Shown here piece after piece: positions 1 to 8,150 of a stretch of DNA of 64,000 bases. The notes below the pieces were generated by a model that was given only the letters and a program-made list of their open reading frames with translations, was not told the DNA's origin and ran no database searches. Both the position numbers and the translations under genes were made by a program. This stretch comes from Prauserella flavalba (GTDB lineage: Bacteria > Actinomycetota > Actinomycetes > Mycobacteriales > Pseudonocardiaceae): positions 372,001 through 436,000 of the forward strand of contig NZ_MASU01000013.1 of the NCBI RefSeq assembly GCF_003202235.1, in the 5' to 3' direction. Position 1 is the first letter of the stretch, and each line of letters begins with the position of its first letter.

Positions 1-3000
1 CGGTGGACGAGATCGTCCGCGCCGCCGTGAAGGCGGGCGCCGACGCCGTCTACCCTGGCTACGGCTTCCTGTCCGAGAACCCGGACCTGGCGCGCGCCTG
101 CGAGGAGGCCGGGATCACGTTCGTCGGCCCCAGCGCGGAGATCCTCGAGCTGACCGGCAACAAGGCCCGCGCCGTCGCCGCCGCGAAGGCGGCCGGCGTG
201 CCCGTGCTCGGCTCGTCGGAGCCGTCGTCCGATGTGGACACCCTCGTCGAGGCCGCCGAGGAGCTGGGCTTCCCGGTGTTCGTCAAGGCCGTCGCCGGTG
301 GTGGCGGGCGCGGCATGCGCAGGGTCGAGGACCCGAAGCAGCTTCGCGAGTCGATCGAGGCCGCCGCCCGCGAGGCCGAGTCGGCGTTCGGCGACCCGAC
401 CGTCTTCCTCGAGAAGGCCGTCGTGGAGCCCCGGCACATCGAGGTGCAGATCCTCAGTGACGGGCAGGGCGGCGTGATCCACCTCTACGAGCGCGACTGC
501 TCGGTGCAGCGGCGGCACCAGAAGGTGATCGAGCTGGCGCCAGCGCCGAACCTCGACCCCGAGCTACGCGAGCGGATCTGTGCCGACGCCGTGAAGTTCG
601 CCAAGCAGATCGGCTACCGCAACGCGGGGACCGTGGAGTTCCTGGTCGACCGCGACGGCAACCATGTCTTCATCGAGATGAACCCGCGCATCCAGGTGGA
701 GCACACGGTGACCGAGGAGGTCACCGACGTCGACCTGGTGCAGTCGCAGCTGCGCATCGCCTCCGGCGAGACGCTGGCCGACCTCGACCTGGCGCAGGAC
801 AAGGTCTACCTGCGGGGCGCGGCGATGCAGTGCCGCATCACCACCGAGGACCCGGCGAACGGGTTCCGGCCCGACACCGGCATGATCAGCGCCTACCGCT
901 CGCCGGGCGGCTCCGGCATCCGCCTCGACGGCGGCACCGCGTTCTCCGGCACGGAGATCAGCGCGCACTTCGACTCGATGCTCGTGAAGCTCACGTGCCG
1001 GGGGCGGACGTTCGCCACCGCCGTCGGCCGGGCCCGCAGGGCATTGGCCGAGTTCCGCATCCGCGGTGTCGCCACCAACATCCCGTTCCTGCAGGCCGTG
1101 CTCGACGACACCGACTTCCAGGAGGGACGCGTCACCACCGCGTTCATCGAGGAGCGGCCGCACCTGCTCACCGCGCGGCACTCCGCCGACCGCGGCACCC
1201 GCCTGCTGACCTACCTCGCCGACGTCACGGTCAACAAGCCCAACGGTGAGCGGCCGAGGCTCATCGACCCGCAGGCCAAGGTGCCGGTGCTGCCCGAGGG
1301 TGAGCCGCCGGCGGGGTCGAAGCAGAAGCTCACCGAGCTGGGCCCGGAAGGCTTCGCGCGGTGGCTGCGCGAGTCGCCGACGATCGGTGTTACCGACACG
1401 ACCTTCCGTGACGCCCACCAGTCGCTGCTGGCCACGCGCGTGCGGACCAAGGATTTGCTGGCGATCGCGCCCGTCGTGGCGCGGACGGTGCCGCAGCTGC
1501 TGTCCGTGGAGTGCTGGGGCGGCGCGACCTATGACGTGGCGCTGCGGTTCCTCGCCGAGGACCCGTGGGAGCGGCTTGCCGCGCTGCGCGAGGCGATGCC
1601 GAACATCTGCCTGCAGATGCTGCTGCGTGGCCGCAACACCGTGGGCTACACGCCGTACCCGACCGAGGTGACCGACGCGTTCGTCGAGGAGGCGACCGCG
1701 ACCGGGATCGACATCTTCCGCATCTTCGACGCGCTCAACGACGTGGAGCAGATGCGGCCCGCGATCGAGGCGGTGCGGGGTACCGGATCGGCCGTGGCCG
1801 AGGTGGCGCTCTGCTACACCTCGGACCTGTCGAATCCGGCGGAGAAGCTCTACACGCTCGACTACTACCTCAAGCTGGCCGAGCAGATCGTGGGCGCGGG
1901 CGCGCACGTGCTGGCGATCAAGGACATGGCAGGCCTGCTGCGGGCGCCCGCAGCGGTGAAGCTGGTGACCGCGCTGCGCCGGGAGTTCGACCTGCCGGTG
2001 CACATCCACACCCACGACACCGCGGGCGGGCAGCTCGGCACGTACCTGGCGGCGATCGGGGCCGGTGCGGACGCCGTGGACGGAGCCGTCGCGTCGATGG
2101 CCGGTACGACCTCGCAGCCGTCCCTGTCGGCGATCGTGGCGGCTACCGACTACTCCGACCGGCCGACCGGGCTGGACCTGCAGGCGATCGGTGACCTGGA
2201 GCCGTACTGGGAGATCGTGCGCAAGATCTACGCGCCGTTCGAGGCGGGGCTGGCCTCGCCCACCGGCCGCGTGTACCACCACGAGATCCCCGGCGGGCAG
2301 CTGTCGAACCTGCGCACGCAGGCGCGGGCCCTCGGACTCGGTGACCGCTTCGAGGACATCGAGAAGATGTACGAGGCGGCCGACAAGATGCTGGGCCACC
2401 TGGTGAAGGTCACGCCGTCGTCGAAGGTCGTCGGCGACCTCGCGCTGCACCTCGTCGGTGCGGGGGTGTCGCCGGAGGAGTTCGAGTCGGAGCCCTCGAA
2501 GTTCGACATCCCGGACTCGGTGATCGGTTTCCTTCGCGGTGAGCTGGGCGACCCGCCCGGTGGCTGGCCGGAGCCGTTCCGCACCAAGGCCCTCGAGGGC
2601 CGCGCGGAGCCGAAGCCGGTGGTCGAGCTGTCCGAAGAGGACCGCTCGGAGCTGGCGGGCAACCGTCGTGTGGCGCTGAACCGGCTGCTGTTCCCCGGGC
2701 CGACGAAGGAGTTCGAGGCGCATCGCGAGGCGCACGGCGACACCAGTGTGCTGCCGAGCAAGGACTTCTTCTACGGGCTGCGCCCGGGCGAGGAGTACCA
2801 GGTCGACCTTGAGCCGGGTGTGCGGCTGATCATCGAGCTCGAGGCCATCGGCGAGGCCGACGAACGCGGTATGCGGACCGTCATGGCGACCCTCAACGGC
2901 CAGCTCCGGCCGATCCAGGTGCGGGACCGTTCGGTGGCCTCCGACCTGCCCGCCAAGGAGAAGGCCGACAAGAACAACCCGAAGCACGTCGCGGCGCCGT

Positions 3001-3188
3001 TCGCCGGTGTGGTGACGGCGCAGGTGGCCGAGGGCGACACCATCGAGGCGGGCGCCACCGTGGCGACCATCGAGGCCATGAAGATGGAGGCCGCGATCAC
3101 CGCCCAGGAAGGCGGCACCGTCCAGCGGCTCGCCATCGGCAAGGTGCAGCAGGTGGAAGGCGGCGACCTCCTGATCGTCCTGGAGTAG
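1..3188 (+). CDS. pyc: Pyruvate carboxylase, 5'-truncated by the window edge
   Basis: Biotin enzyme that carboxylates pyruvate to oxaloacetate (anaplerosis), cytoplasmic. The reading frame is open from the first bases and gives about 1061 residues, so roughly the first 65 residues of a usual 1120-1130-residue single-chain enzyme lie outside the window. Domains in order: biotin carboxylase with the glycine-rich ATP loop (GGGGRGMR, near residue 98) and the EMNPRIQVEH motif near 225; carboxyltransferase beginning around TDTTFRDAHQS (near 465), with metal-binding HIHTHDT near 670; and a C-terminal biotinyl domain with EAMKME, biotin-accepting Lys near 1027 of this fragment. In mycobacteria pyc sits directly beside rsmD and coaD; here about 22 kb separates them. 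A 21-bp repeat array begins 12 bp after the stop. Confidence 0.97.
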   Translation, partial: VDEIVRAAVKAGADAVYPGYGFLSENPDLARACEEAGITFVGPSAEILELTGNKARAVAAAKAAGVPVLGSSEPSSDVDTLVEAAEELGFPVFVKAVAGGGGRGMRRVEDPKQLRESIEAAAREAESAFGDPTVFLEKAVVEPRHIEVQILSDGQGGVIHLYERDCSVQRRHQKVIELAPAPNLDPELRERICADAVKFAKQIGYRNAGTVEFLVDRDGNHVFIEMNPRIQVEHTVTEEVTDVDLVQSQLRIASGETLADLDLAQDKVYLRGAAMQCRITTEDPANGFRPDTGMISAYRSPGGSGIRLDGGTAFSGTEISAHFDSMLVKLTCRGRTFATAVGRARRALAEFRIRGVATNIPFLQAVLDDTDFQEGRVTTAFIEERPHLLTARHSADRGTRLLTYLADVTVNKPNGERPRLIDPQAKVPVLPEGEPPAGSKQKLTELGPEGFARWLRESPTIGVTDTTFRDAHQSLLATRVRTKDLLAIAPVVARTVPQLLSVECWGGATYDVALRFLAEDPWERLAALREAMPNICLQMLLRGRNTVGYTPYPTEVTDAFVEEATATGIDIFRIFDALNDVEQMRPAIEAVRGTGSAVAEVALCYTSDLSNPAEKLYTLDYYLKLAEQIVGAGAHVLAIKDMAGLLRAPAAVKLVTALRREFDLPVHIHTHDTAGGQLGTYLAAIGAGADAVDGAVASMAGTTSQPSLSAIVAATDYSDRPTGLDLQAIGDLEPYWEIVRKIYAPFEAGLASPTGRVYHHEIPGGQLSNLRTQARALGLGDRFEDIEKMYEAADKMLGHLVKVTPSSKVVGDLALHLVGAGVSPEEFESEPSKFDIPDSVIGFLRGELGDPPGGWPEPFRTKALEGRAEPKPVVELSEEDRSELAGNRRVALNRLLFPGPTKEFEAHREAHGDTSVLPSKDFFYGLRPGEEYQVDLEPGVRLIIELEAIGEADERGMRTVMATLNGQLRPIQVRDRSVASDLPAKEKADKNNPKHVAAPFAGVVTAQVAEGDTIEAGATVATIEAMKMEAAITAQEGGTVQRLAIGKVQQVEGGDLLIVLE

Positions 3189-3200
3189 CCCCTTCACAGC

Positions 3201-3445
3201 CGCGAGTCGTGCGCTCCGGCTCGCGAGTCGTGCGTTCCCGCGCGCGAGTCGTGCGTTCCCGCGCGCGAGTCGTGCGTTCGGGACGCCGAGTTGTGCGTTC
3301 CCGAGCGGGGGACTCAGCGTCTGGAGCGGGGTGACTCGCGCCCCGGAGTGCACGACTCGCGGTCTGGAGCGCACGACTCGCGGTCTGGAGCGCACGACTC
3401 GCGGTCTGGAGTGCACGACTCGCGCCCCGGAACGCACGACTCGCG
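3201..3445. repeat. 21-bp repeat array with inverted second half (family D, copy 1)
   Basis: Five direct units of about 21 bp (core CGCGAGTCGTGCGTTCC) start at 3201, 3222, 3243, 3264 and 3285. They are followed by six or more units of the reverse complement (core CGCACGACTCGCG), again at 21-bp spacing, ending at 3445. The two halves form a long imperfect inverted repeat. Because 21 is a multiple of three, open frames run through the array, but they read as low-complexity shadow. A related array follows smc at 47917. It may fold as a terminator after pyc; the function is unknown. Confidence 0.85.
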
Positions 3446-3446
3446 A

Positions 3447-3452
3447 TAGCGT
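3447..3452 (+). promoter_or_regulatory. -10 element for the arginase-family gene
   Basis: TAGCGT matches the actinobacterial TANNNT -10 and is followed by 7 nt and then GTG at 3460, the geometry of a leaderless transcript. It lies directly after the last repeat unit. Confidence 0.5.
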
Positions 3453-3459
3453 GGGTTCC

Positions 3460-4284
3460 GTGCTGGTTCAGGCGGTGCCGCAGTGGCAGGGGGCCACGTG
3501 GGCGGGTGCGGACGTGCGGCTGCCGACGGGGTGCCGCGTGCTCGCGGCGCTCGCGAGCGAGGTGCTGGGCGTACCGGTGCGTGAGGTACCCGTTCGCGCC
3601 GAGGGCACCTCCACTGTGGACAACATCGGCAACAGGGCCGCGCTGGTCGCCAATCGGCAGGCACAGCTCACGGCGCTGGAGGAGCCCGAGGGGCCGGTGC
3701 TCACCCTCGGCGGCGACTGCGCCGTCGAGCTGGTACCCGTCGGCGTCGCCCGGTACCGCCACGGCGCCGGCCTCGGCGCCGTCTGGTTCGACGCGCACGC
3801 CGACTCCAACACCGCCGCCTCGTCCCCGTCCGGCGCCTTCCACGGCATGGTCCTGCGCTCGCTCCTCGGCGACGGCGACCCCGAGTTCGCCGCGAGCCCT
3901 CCGCTCGCACCGGGTCACGCCGTGCTCGTCGGCACGCGCGCCTTCGACCCCGCCGAGCGGCAGGCCGTCGCCGACGGGCTCCTGCGCCACGTGCCTGTTC
4001 CCGCCGAACCGGACGCCGTAGCCGACGCGGTCACCGGCTCCGGCGCCACCAAGGTCTACCTCCACATCGACCTCGATGTGCTCGACCCGGGACAGCACGG
4101 CCCCCTCATGCGCTACCACGAGCCCGGTGGGCTGTCCGTCGAACAGCTCGTCGCCGGGATCGAGAGCCTCGCGCGGTTCGACGTCGTCGGCGCAGGCATC
4201 ACCGAATGCGCGGCGTCGCAGCGGCGGGACGTCGAGGCGTTGGTCCCGGTGCTCCAGGCGGTGAGCCGACTACTGGCGGATTGA
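3460..4284 (+). CDS. Arginase/agmatinase-family hydrolase
   Basis: Ureohydrolase-fold enzyme of 274 residues, expected to use a dinuclear Mn centre on a guanidino or formimino substrate; the substrate cannot be read from sequence. Visible ligand motifs are FDAHAD (Asp111, His113, Asp115) and HIDLDVLDP (Asp204, Asp206). The first motif, GGDHS in classical arginases, reads GGDCAVE with Cys87 in place of the ligand His; such GGDC forms occur in actinobacterial members. I prefer GTG 3460 because TAGCGT lies 7 nt upstream; GTG 3451 is possible. The longer open frame upstream only translates the repeat array. The next gene is in the same direction 153 bp on. Confidence 0.85.
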   Translation: MLVQAVPQWQGATWAGADVRLPTGCRVLAALASEVLGVPVREVPVRAEGTSTVDNIGNRAALVANRQAQLTALEEPEGPVLTLGGDCAVELVPVGVARYRHGAGLGAVWFDAHADSNTAASSPSGAFHGMVLRSLLGDGDPEFAASPPLAPGHAVLVGTRAFDPAERQAVADGLLRHVPVPAEPDAVADAVTGSGATKVYLHIDLDVLDPGQHGPLMRYHEPGGLSVEQLVAGIESLARFDVVGAGITECAASQRRDVEALVPVLQAVSRLLAD

Positions 4285-4295
4285 CAACGCCGTTC

Positions 4296-4412
4296 TTGTC
4301 ACCGGCGCGATAACACCGTTCAGGAATTTGTCACCGCACTTCGACGGCGCCGGTCCTTTACGCCCGGAGTGATACATTTCGAGCCCTTTTTTCGATGTGT
4401 CATCTGTCACCC
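4296..4412 (+). promoter_or_regulatory. Three direct TGTCACC motifs upstream of the PucR-like gene
   Basis: TTGTCACCG occurs at 4296-4304 and 4328-4336, and CTGTCACCC at 4404-4412, all on the plus strand in the leader of the regulator gene. The same TTGTCACCG/TTGTCACGA pair occurs at 20038 and 20070. These may be binding sites for a regulator or an alternative sigma factor; no factor can be assigned. Confidence 0.3.
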
Positions 4413-4437
4413 CTCAATGACTGTGGGGAAGGAGCTG

Positions 4438-5676
4438 GTGACGATCGTGTCCGGGCGCGTGCTTGACGAACCAGTGGAATCCGTTGCCCTTCCGGGCCGG
4501 CTCGCCGACATCATGAGGCCGGAGCTGGAGAGCGTGGCCGAAGAGATCGTCGCGGAGATCCGCGCGCTGATCCCGGAGTACCGGCGCCCGATCGACGGAC
4601 CGTATGGAAAGTCGATCAAAGCGGGGGTGAAGCACGCGATCACGCTGTTCGTCGAGCAGATCGCCGACCCGAGTGTGTCGAAGGAGCACGCGCACGAGGT
4701 GCATCGAAGACTCGGGCAGTACGAGATGCGCGAGGGCCGCAGCCTCGACACGCTCCAGGCCGCGTATCGCGTGGGCGCCCGTATCGCGTGGCGCCGCATC
4801 ATGCGCGTCGGCCGTCGCAGCGGCTTCTCCTCGGCCGTCATGTCGCAGCTGGCCGACTCGATGCTCGCGTTCATGGACGAACTCGCCTCGGTGGCGCTCG
4901 ACGGCTACCTCGAGGCCAAGGCCTGCTCGGCCGACGCACTGGAGACGTGGCGGCGCAGGCTCCTGCAGCTGATCCTGGAACGCCCGCCCGCGCCCGCCGA
5001 GGCGATCGAGGAGCTGGCCCAGCTCGTCGGCTGGGCGGTGCCGGAGGTCGCGACGCCGGTCGCCGTGCGCTCGTTGTACCGCGCGGGCACGCCCGCGCGG
5101 CCCGTGCTCGACCCCGATGTCCTCACGGAACTGGCCGGCCTCGAACCGCACCTGCTCGTGCCGGGGGAGCTGACGCGGGAGCGCATCGCCGTGCTCCAGG
5201 CGGCGCTGCCCGACTGCCGCCTCGCGGCGGGTACGTGCGTTCCGCTCGACGCCGTCGCCGACTCCCTGCGCTGGGCCCGCAAGGCACTCACGCTCGTCGA
5301 CGAGGGCGTGCTGCCCGCGCGGCGGGTGACGTGGACGGACGACTGCCTGCCCACCCTGCTGCTGCACTCCGACGAGCTGCTGGTGCGGCAACTGCGCGGG
5401 CGCCTGCTCGCCGCGCTCGACGGGCACACCGCGAAGCAGCGCGAGCGGATGATCGAGACCCTGCGGGCGTGGCTCGACGCGCAGGGCAACGTGCTCGACG
5501 TCGCTGAGCGCCTCAACGTCCACCCGCAGACGGTGCGTTACCGCATGCGGCAGCTGGAGGCGACGTTCGGTGATCGTTTGCGCGAGCCGGATGCGCGGTT
5601 TGAGATGGAGCTGGCGTTGCGGACGATTCGGGTGGCTCCGGGGCGGTTGTTGCCGAGTCCGCGTGCGGGGCGTTAG
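4438..5676 (+). CDS. PucR/CdaR-type transcriptional regulator
   Basis: About 412 residues. The C-terminus carries the PucR-type helix-turn-helix: a region rich in leucine and acidic residues, then the NVLDVAERLNVHPQTVRYRM signature at about residues 350-370. The N-terminal half resembles the RsbT co-antagonist-like region of actinobacterial PucR proteins. The regulator probably responds to a small molecule and binds DNA. Start is uncertain: GTG 4438 follows GGGGAAGGAG but with only 3 nt spacing; GTG 4447 and ATG 4417 are in the same frame. It converges on the mce operon, so it may control those genes, although nothing in the sequence proves it. Its last 14 codons are duplicated near 5928-5972. 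Confidence 0.8.
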   Translation: MTIVSGRVLDEPVESVALPGRLADIMRPELESVAEEIVAEIRALIPEYRRPIDGPYGKSIKAGVKHAITLFVEQIADPSVSKEHAHEVHRRLGQYEMREGRSLDTLQAAYRVGARIAWRRIMRVGRRSGFSSAVMSQLADSMLAFMDELASVALDGYLEAKACSADALETWRRRLLQLILERPPAPAEAIEELAQLVGWAVPEVATPVAVRSLYRAGTPARPVLDPDVLTELAGLEPHLLVPGELTRERIAVLQAALPDCRLAAGTCVPLDAVADSLRWARKALTLVDEGVLPARRVTWTDDCLPTLLLHSDELLVRQLRGRLLAALDGHTAKQRERMIETLRAWLDAQGNVLDVAERLNVHPQTVRYRMRQLEATFGDRLREPDARFEMELALRTIRVAPGRLLPSPRAGR

Positions 5677-5677
5677 C

Positions 5678-5901
5678 GGGGTTGGAGTTCGGTCGCGACC
5701 TAGGGTTTCGCGGTGTGCGGTCGCGGGTAGCTGGGCTGCGGCGCCGGGTTCGGTGGACCTGGGCGACGAGGGTGCGCAATGTCCCCCCGGGGGTTGGAGT
5801 TCGGTCGCGACCTAGGGTTTCGCGGTGTGCGGTCGCGGGTAGCTGGGCTGCGGCGCCGGGTTCGGCGGACTTGGGCGACGAGGGTGCGCAATGTCCCCCC
5901 C
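5678..5901. repeat. 112-bp tandem repeat, two copies
   Basis: Two nearly identical 112-bp units (5678-5789 and 5790-5901) start with GGGGTTGGAGTTCGGTCGCG and end in a C-run; they differ at only a few positions. The unit begins with a diverged copy of the antisense 3' end of the Mce-associated gene that ends at 5969. Together with a second copy of the pucR tail at about 5928-5972, the 296 bp between the two gene ends is explained by local duplication. Confidence 0.9.
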
Positions 5902-5927
5902 GCAGCCGGTGGTTTGCAGCTGGGGCG

Positions 5928-5972
5928 GTGGCTTCGGGGCGGTTGGCGCCGAGTCCGCGTGCGGGGCGTTAG
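5928..5972 (+). pseudogene. Duplicated 3' tail of the PucR-like gene
   Basis: This stretch matches 5631-5676 with few differences and would encode VASGRLAPSPRAGR-stop, against VAPGRLLPSPRAGR-stop in the real gene. Its stop (TAG, 5970-5972) overlaps the antisense stop (TAA, 5969-5971) of the Mce-associated gene within TTAG. It looks like the original convergent junction, with the intact regulator gene now displaced by 296 bp. Confidence 0.7.
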
Positions 5973-6466
5973 CGGGGTTCGAGTTCGGTCACGACCCAGC
6001 GTTCGCCTTCGCGGCGCACGGTCACCAGCAGCTGCGCTGCGGCGGCGCCGGGTTCCGCATCGGCCCTCGTCGCCGACTGGTCGAGGAACACCAGCACCTG
6101 CGCGCTGCCGGCCGTCAGCGCGCGCACCGCCGAGTCGACCACCCGCGTGGTCACCGACAGCCGCTGGCCGGGTGCCTCCCGCCGCACCTGGGCGAAGAGC
6201 GCGTCGTAGCTGCCGCGTGCGTTGCCCCGCAACACTTCCCTCGCCGCCTCCTCGGTCGCGGCGGTGTCCTCGTGGGTGTAGGTGAAGATCCGGTTCACGG
6301 CGTTGGTGACGGCCGCGGTGACCTCCGCCGTCGCCTCGGCGTCCACCACCGCCACGTTGCTCGCCGCCTCGCCGGAGCGCACGCCGTTCGCCGCCACGGT
6401 GAACCACGCGCCCAGCCCGGCGAGCAGCACCGCGGCCACGGCCAGCGCGAGCTGCCGCCGCCTCAC
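5969..6466 (-). CDS. Mce-associated membrane protein (second of pair)
   Basis: 165 residues: a short basic N-terminus (MRRRQ), one membrane segment at about residues 5-26, and a periplasm-facing domain of the SnoaL-like fold typical of Mce-associated (mas) proteins encoded at the end of mce operons. It overlaps the previous gene by 4 nt (ATGA), so it is probably translationally coupled. These proteins are thought to stabilise the Mce lipid transporter in the envelope. Its last codons are partly copied in the adjoining 112-bp repeats. Confidence 0.8.
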   Translation of the reverse strand: MRRRQLALAVAAVLLAGLGAWFTVAANGVRSGEAASNVAVVDAEATAEVTAAVTNAVNRIFTYTHEDTAATEEAAREVLRGNARGSYDALFAQVRREAPGQRLSVTTRVVDSAVRALTAGSAQVLVFLDQSATRADAEPGAAAAQLLVTVRREGERWVVTELEPR

Positions 6467-6972
6467 GGCGCCCCTCCCAGCGGCACCTGGTCGAGCGCGC
6501 TGAGCTTCCAGCCCCCGTCGGTGCGCCGCAGCTGTGCGCTGAAGCGGTTGCGCGTGGTCGCGGGCTCGGTGCCCTCGCGTGCGGTGGTGATCTCCACCGA
6601 CGCCAGCATCCTCGCCGTCCCACCCTCGGCGTCCAGCTCGGCGACGGCCGCCTCCAGCACCGCCCCGGTCGCCACCGTGCGGCCCTGGCGCAGCGTCTGT
6701 CTGGTCCGCTCCCCGGCCGCCGCGAGCTCGTCGCGCAGCGGTCCGGTGGACACGGCGAGCCAGCGGTCGATGCCCGCCTCCACGTCGTGGTAGTCGAGCG
6801 TGGTCACCTGCGCGACGTGTTCGCGCCCCACCCGCAGCACCTCCTCGCGCACGGCACCGGCCGTCACCGCCTCGTCCCCGGCCGCGGAGAGCCAGGAGTA
6901 CCCGCCCCAGCCCGCGAAGGCCGCCGCCGCGGCGACGGCCGCGACGAGGCCCGCCGTCACTCGGTCAGCCAC
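6463..6972 (-). CDS. Mce-associated membrane protein (first of pair)
   Basis: 169 residues with an N-terminal membrane anchor (about residues 6-30) and a soluble domain containing the region GIDRWLAVSTGPLRDEL, typical of the mas proteins that follow mceF. It begins 16 nt inside the end of mceF and overlaps the next gene by 4 nt, so it belongs to the mce operon. Probable envelope partner of the transporter. Assignment rests on sequence features and position. Confidence 0.8.
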   Translation of the reverse strand: MADRVTAGLVAAVAAAAAFAGWGGYSWLSAAGDEAVTAGAVREEVLRVGREHVAQVTTLDYHDVEAGIDRWLAVSTGPLRDELAAAGERTRQTLRQGRTVATGAVLEAAVAELDAEGGTARMLASVEITTAREGTEPATTRNRFSAQLRRTDGGWKLSALDQVPLGGAP

Positions 6973-8150
6973 AGCAGTTCCTCCAGCGTCGTCGACACCG
7001 ACGGCAGCGGCACCGGAAGGCCACCGGGCACGGCGGCTTCGGGCACGCCGGCCGACGGCGCGTTCTGCGAGCCGCGCACCGAACCGGGATCACCCTTCGG
7101 CAGGGTGCACGCGGCGGAGGTGTTGAGCGGCGCCGGGCTCAGGTCGTCGGCCGGCCGCCGGTTCGTGCCCTCGTAGCCCCGCACACACGGCTGGGGGTCG
7201 AAGAACGTCAGCACCATCGACAGGTCGCCGCCGTCCGGCGTGATCGCGGTCGATGTCGCGGCCACCGCCTTCGGAGTCACCACGAAGAACTGCTCCATGC
7301 CCTCCGGTCTCGCCTCGAACAGCCGCGCCGTGGTGAGCAGGTTCGCCACGAGCACCGACAGCGCGGGGTCGGTGTCCTCCAGCAGCCCGCTCAGCTGCGT
7401 CGCCGCCTGCGGCGCCGTGCCGATCAACCGCCGCAGGTCGCCGTCGGCGGACGCGAGCTCCTCGGCCAGCAGTACGGCGTTGTCCGCGAACGACCGCCAC
7501 GCCTGCGACGAGTCCGCCTGCGTGCGCAGCACCGTGGCCCCGTCGTCGATGAGCGCGGACGTCTGCGGCAGGTGCTCGGCGGCCGTGCGCGTGAACGAGC
7601 TGGACGAGTCGAGCAGCACCTGCAGGCTCGGTCCCGCACCCCGCATGGCGTCGTAGAACTCGTCCACCACCACCTGCAGCGACTCGGTGGGCACCGACTC
7701 GGTGAACGCCGACAGGTTCGCCAGCAGGTCCTCCACCGGCATCGGCAGCGTCGTCGCCTCGCGGGGGATCACGGCGCCGTCGGTGAGGAACGGCCCGTCC
7801 TCGGTGCGGGGCTGCAGGTCGACGTACTGCTCGCCGACCGCGGAGCGGTTGGCCACAACGGCCTGCGAGTTCACCGGGATCGGCGGGGCCGACGATTCGA
7901 GGACGAGGTCGGCCTCCATGCCGTCGTCGGTGAGCCGCATGTCGCCGACCCTGCCGACGGCGACGCCCCGGTACGTCACCTCCCCGTTGGTGAAGATCCC
8001 GCCGCCCTCGGACAACTGCAGGCGCACGACGTAGCCGCCGTCGCCGAAGAGCCTGGCGAGCCCCGCGTAGTTGGCGCCGACGAAGGCGACGGTGCCGAGC
8101 GCGACCACGACGAACGCGATCACCTGGATCCGGACCCTGGTGGTGAGCAT
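6957..8150 (-). CDS. mceF: Mce-family protein, MceF position
   Basis: 397 residues: an N-terminal membrane segment (residues 8-28), an MlaD/Mce beta-barrel domain (about 35-115, including VTYRGVAVGRVGDMRL and VNSQAVVANRSAVGEQYVDL), then a long helical region and a proline-rich tail. Mce subunits form a hexameric tube that carries lipids across the envelope. The ATG at 8150 shares one nucleotide with the stop of mceE (TGATG). Last of the six mce genes, as in mycobacterial clusters. Confidence 0.9.
   Translation of the reverse strand: MLTTRVRIQVIAFVVVALGTVAFVGANYAGLARLFGDGGYVVRLQLSEGGGIFTNGEVTYRGVAVGRVGDMRLTDDGMEADLVLESSAPPIPVNSQAVVANRSAVGEQYVDLQPRTEDGPFLTDGAVIPREATTLPMPVEDLLANLSAFTESVPTESLQVVVDEFYDAMRGAGPSLQVLLDSSSSFTRTAAEHLPQTSALIDDGATVLRTQADSSQAWRSFADNAVLLAEELASADGDLRRLIGTAPQAATQLSGLLEDTDPALSVLVANLLTTARLFEARPEGMEQFFVVTPKAVAATSTAITPDGGDLSMVLTFFDPQPCVRGYEGTNRRPADDLSPAPLNTSAACTLPKGDPGSVRGSQNAPSAGVPEAAVPGGLPVPLPSVSTTLEELLWLTE

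Noticed and set aside
564-3437. 957-codon open frame antisense to pyc
   Set aside because: High-GC shadow: it follows the codon pattern of pyc on the other strand, gives His/Arg/Leu-rich protein without motifs, and runs into the repeat array.
3201-3445. Possible CRISPR array
   Set aside because: Units are contiguous with no unique spacers, half are inverted, and no cas genes are present.
3331-3459. N-terminal extension of the arginase-family protein through the repeat array
   Set aside because: The extra 43 residues are repeats of TTRGLER-type translation of the 21-bp units; the -10 at 3447 and the family start point to GTG 3460.
5682-5972. 96-codon open frame across the 112-bp repeats
   Set aside because: It reads duplicated gene tails and repeat; no ribosome site or conserved start. 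Treated as repeat plus pseudogene tail.
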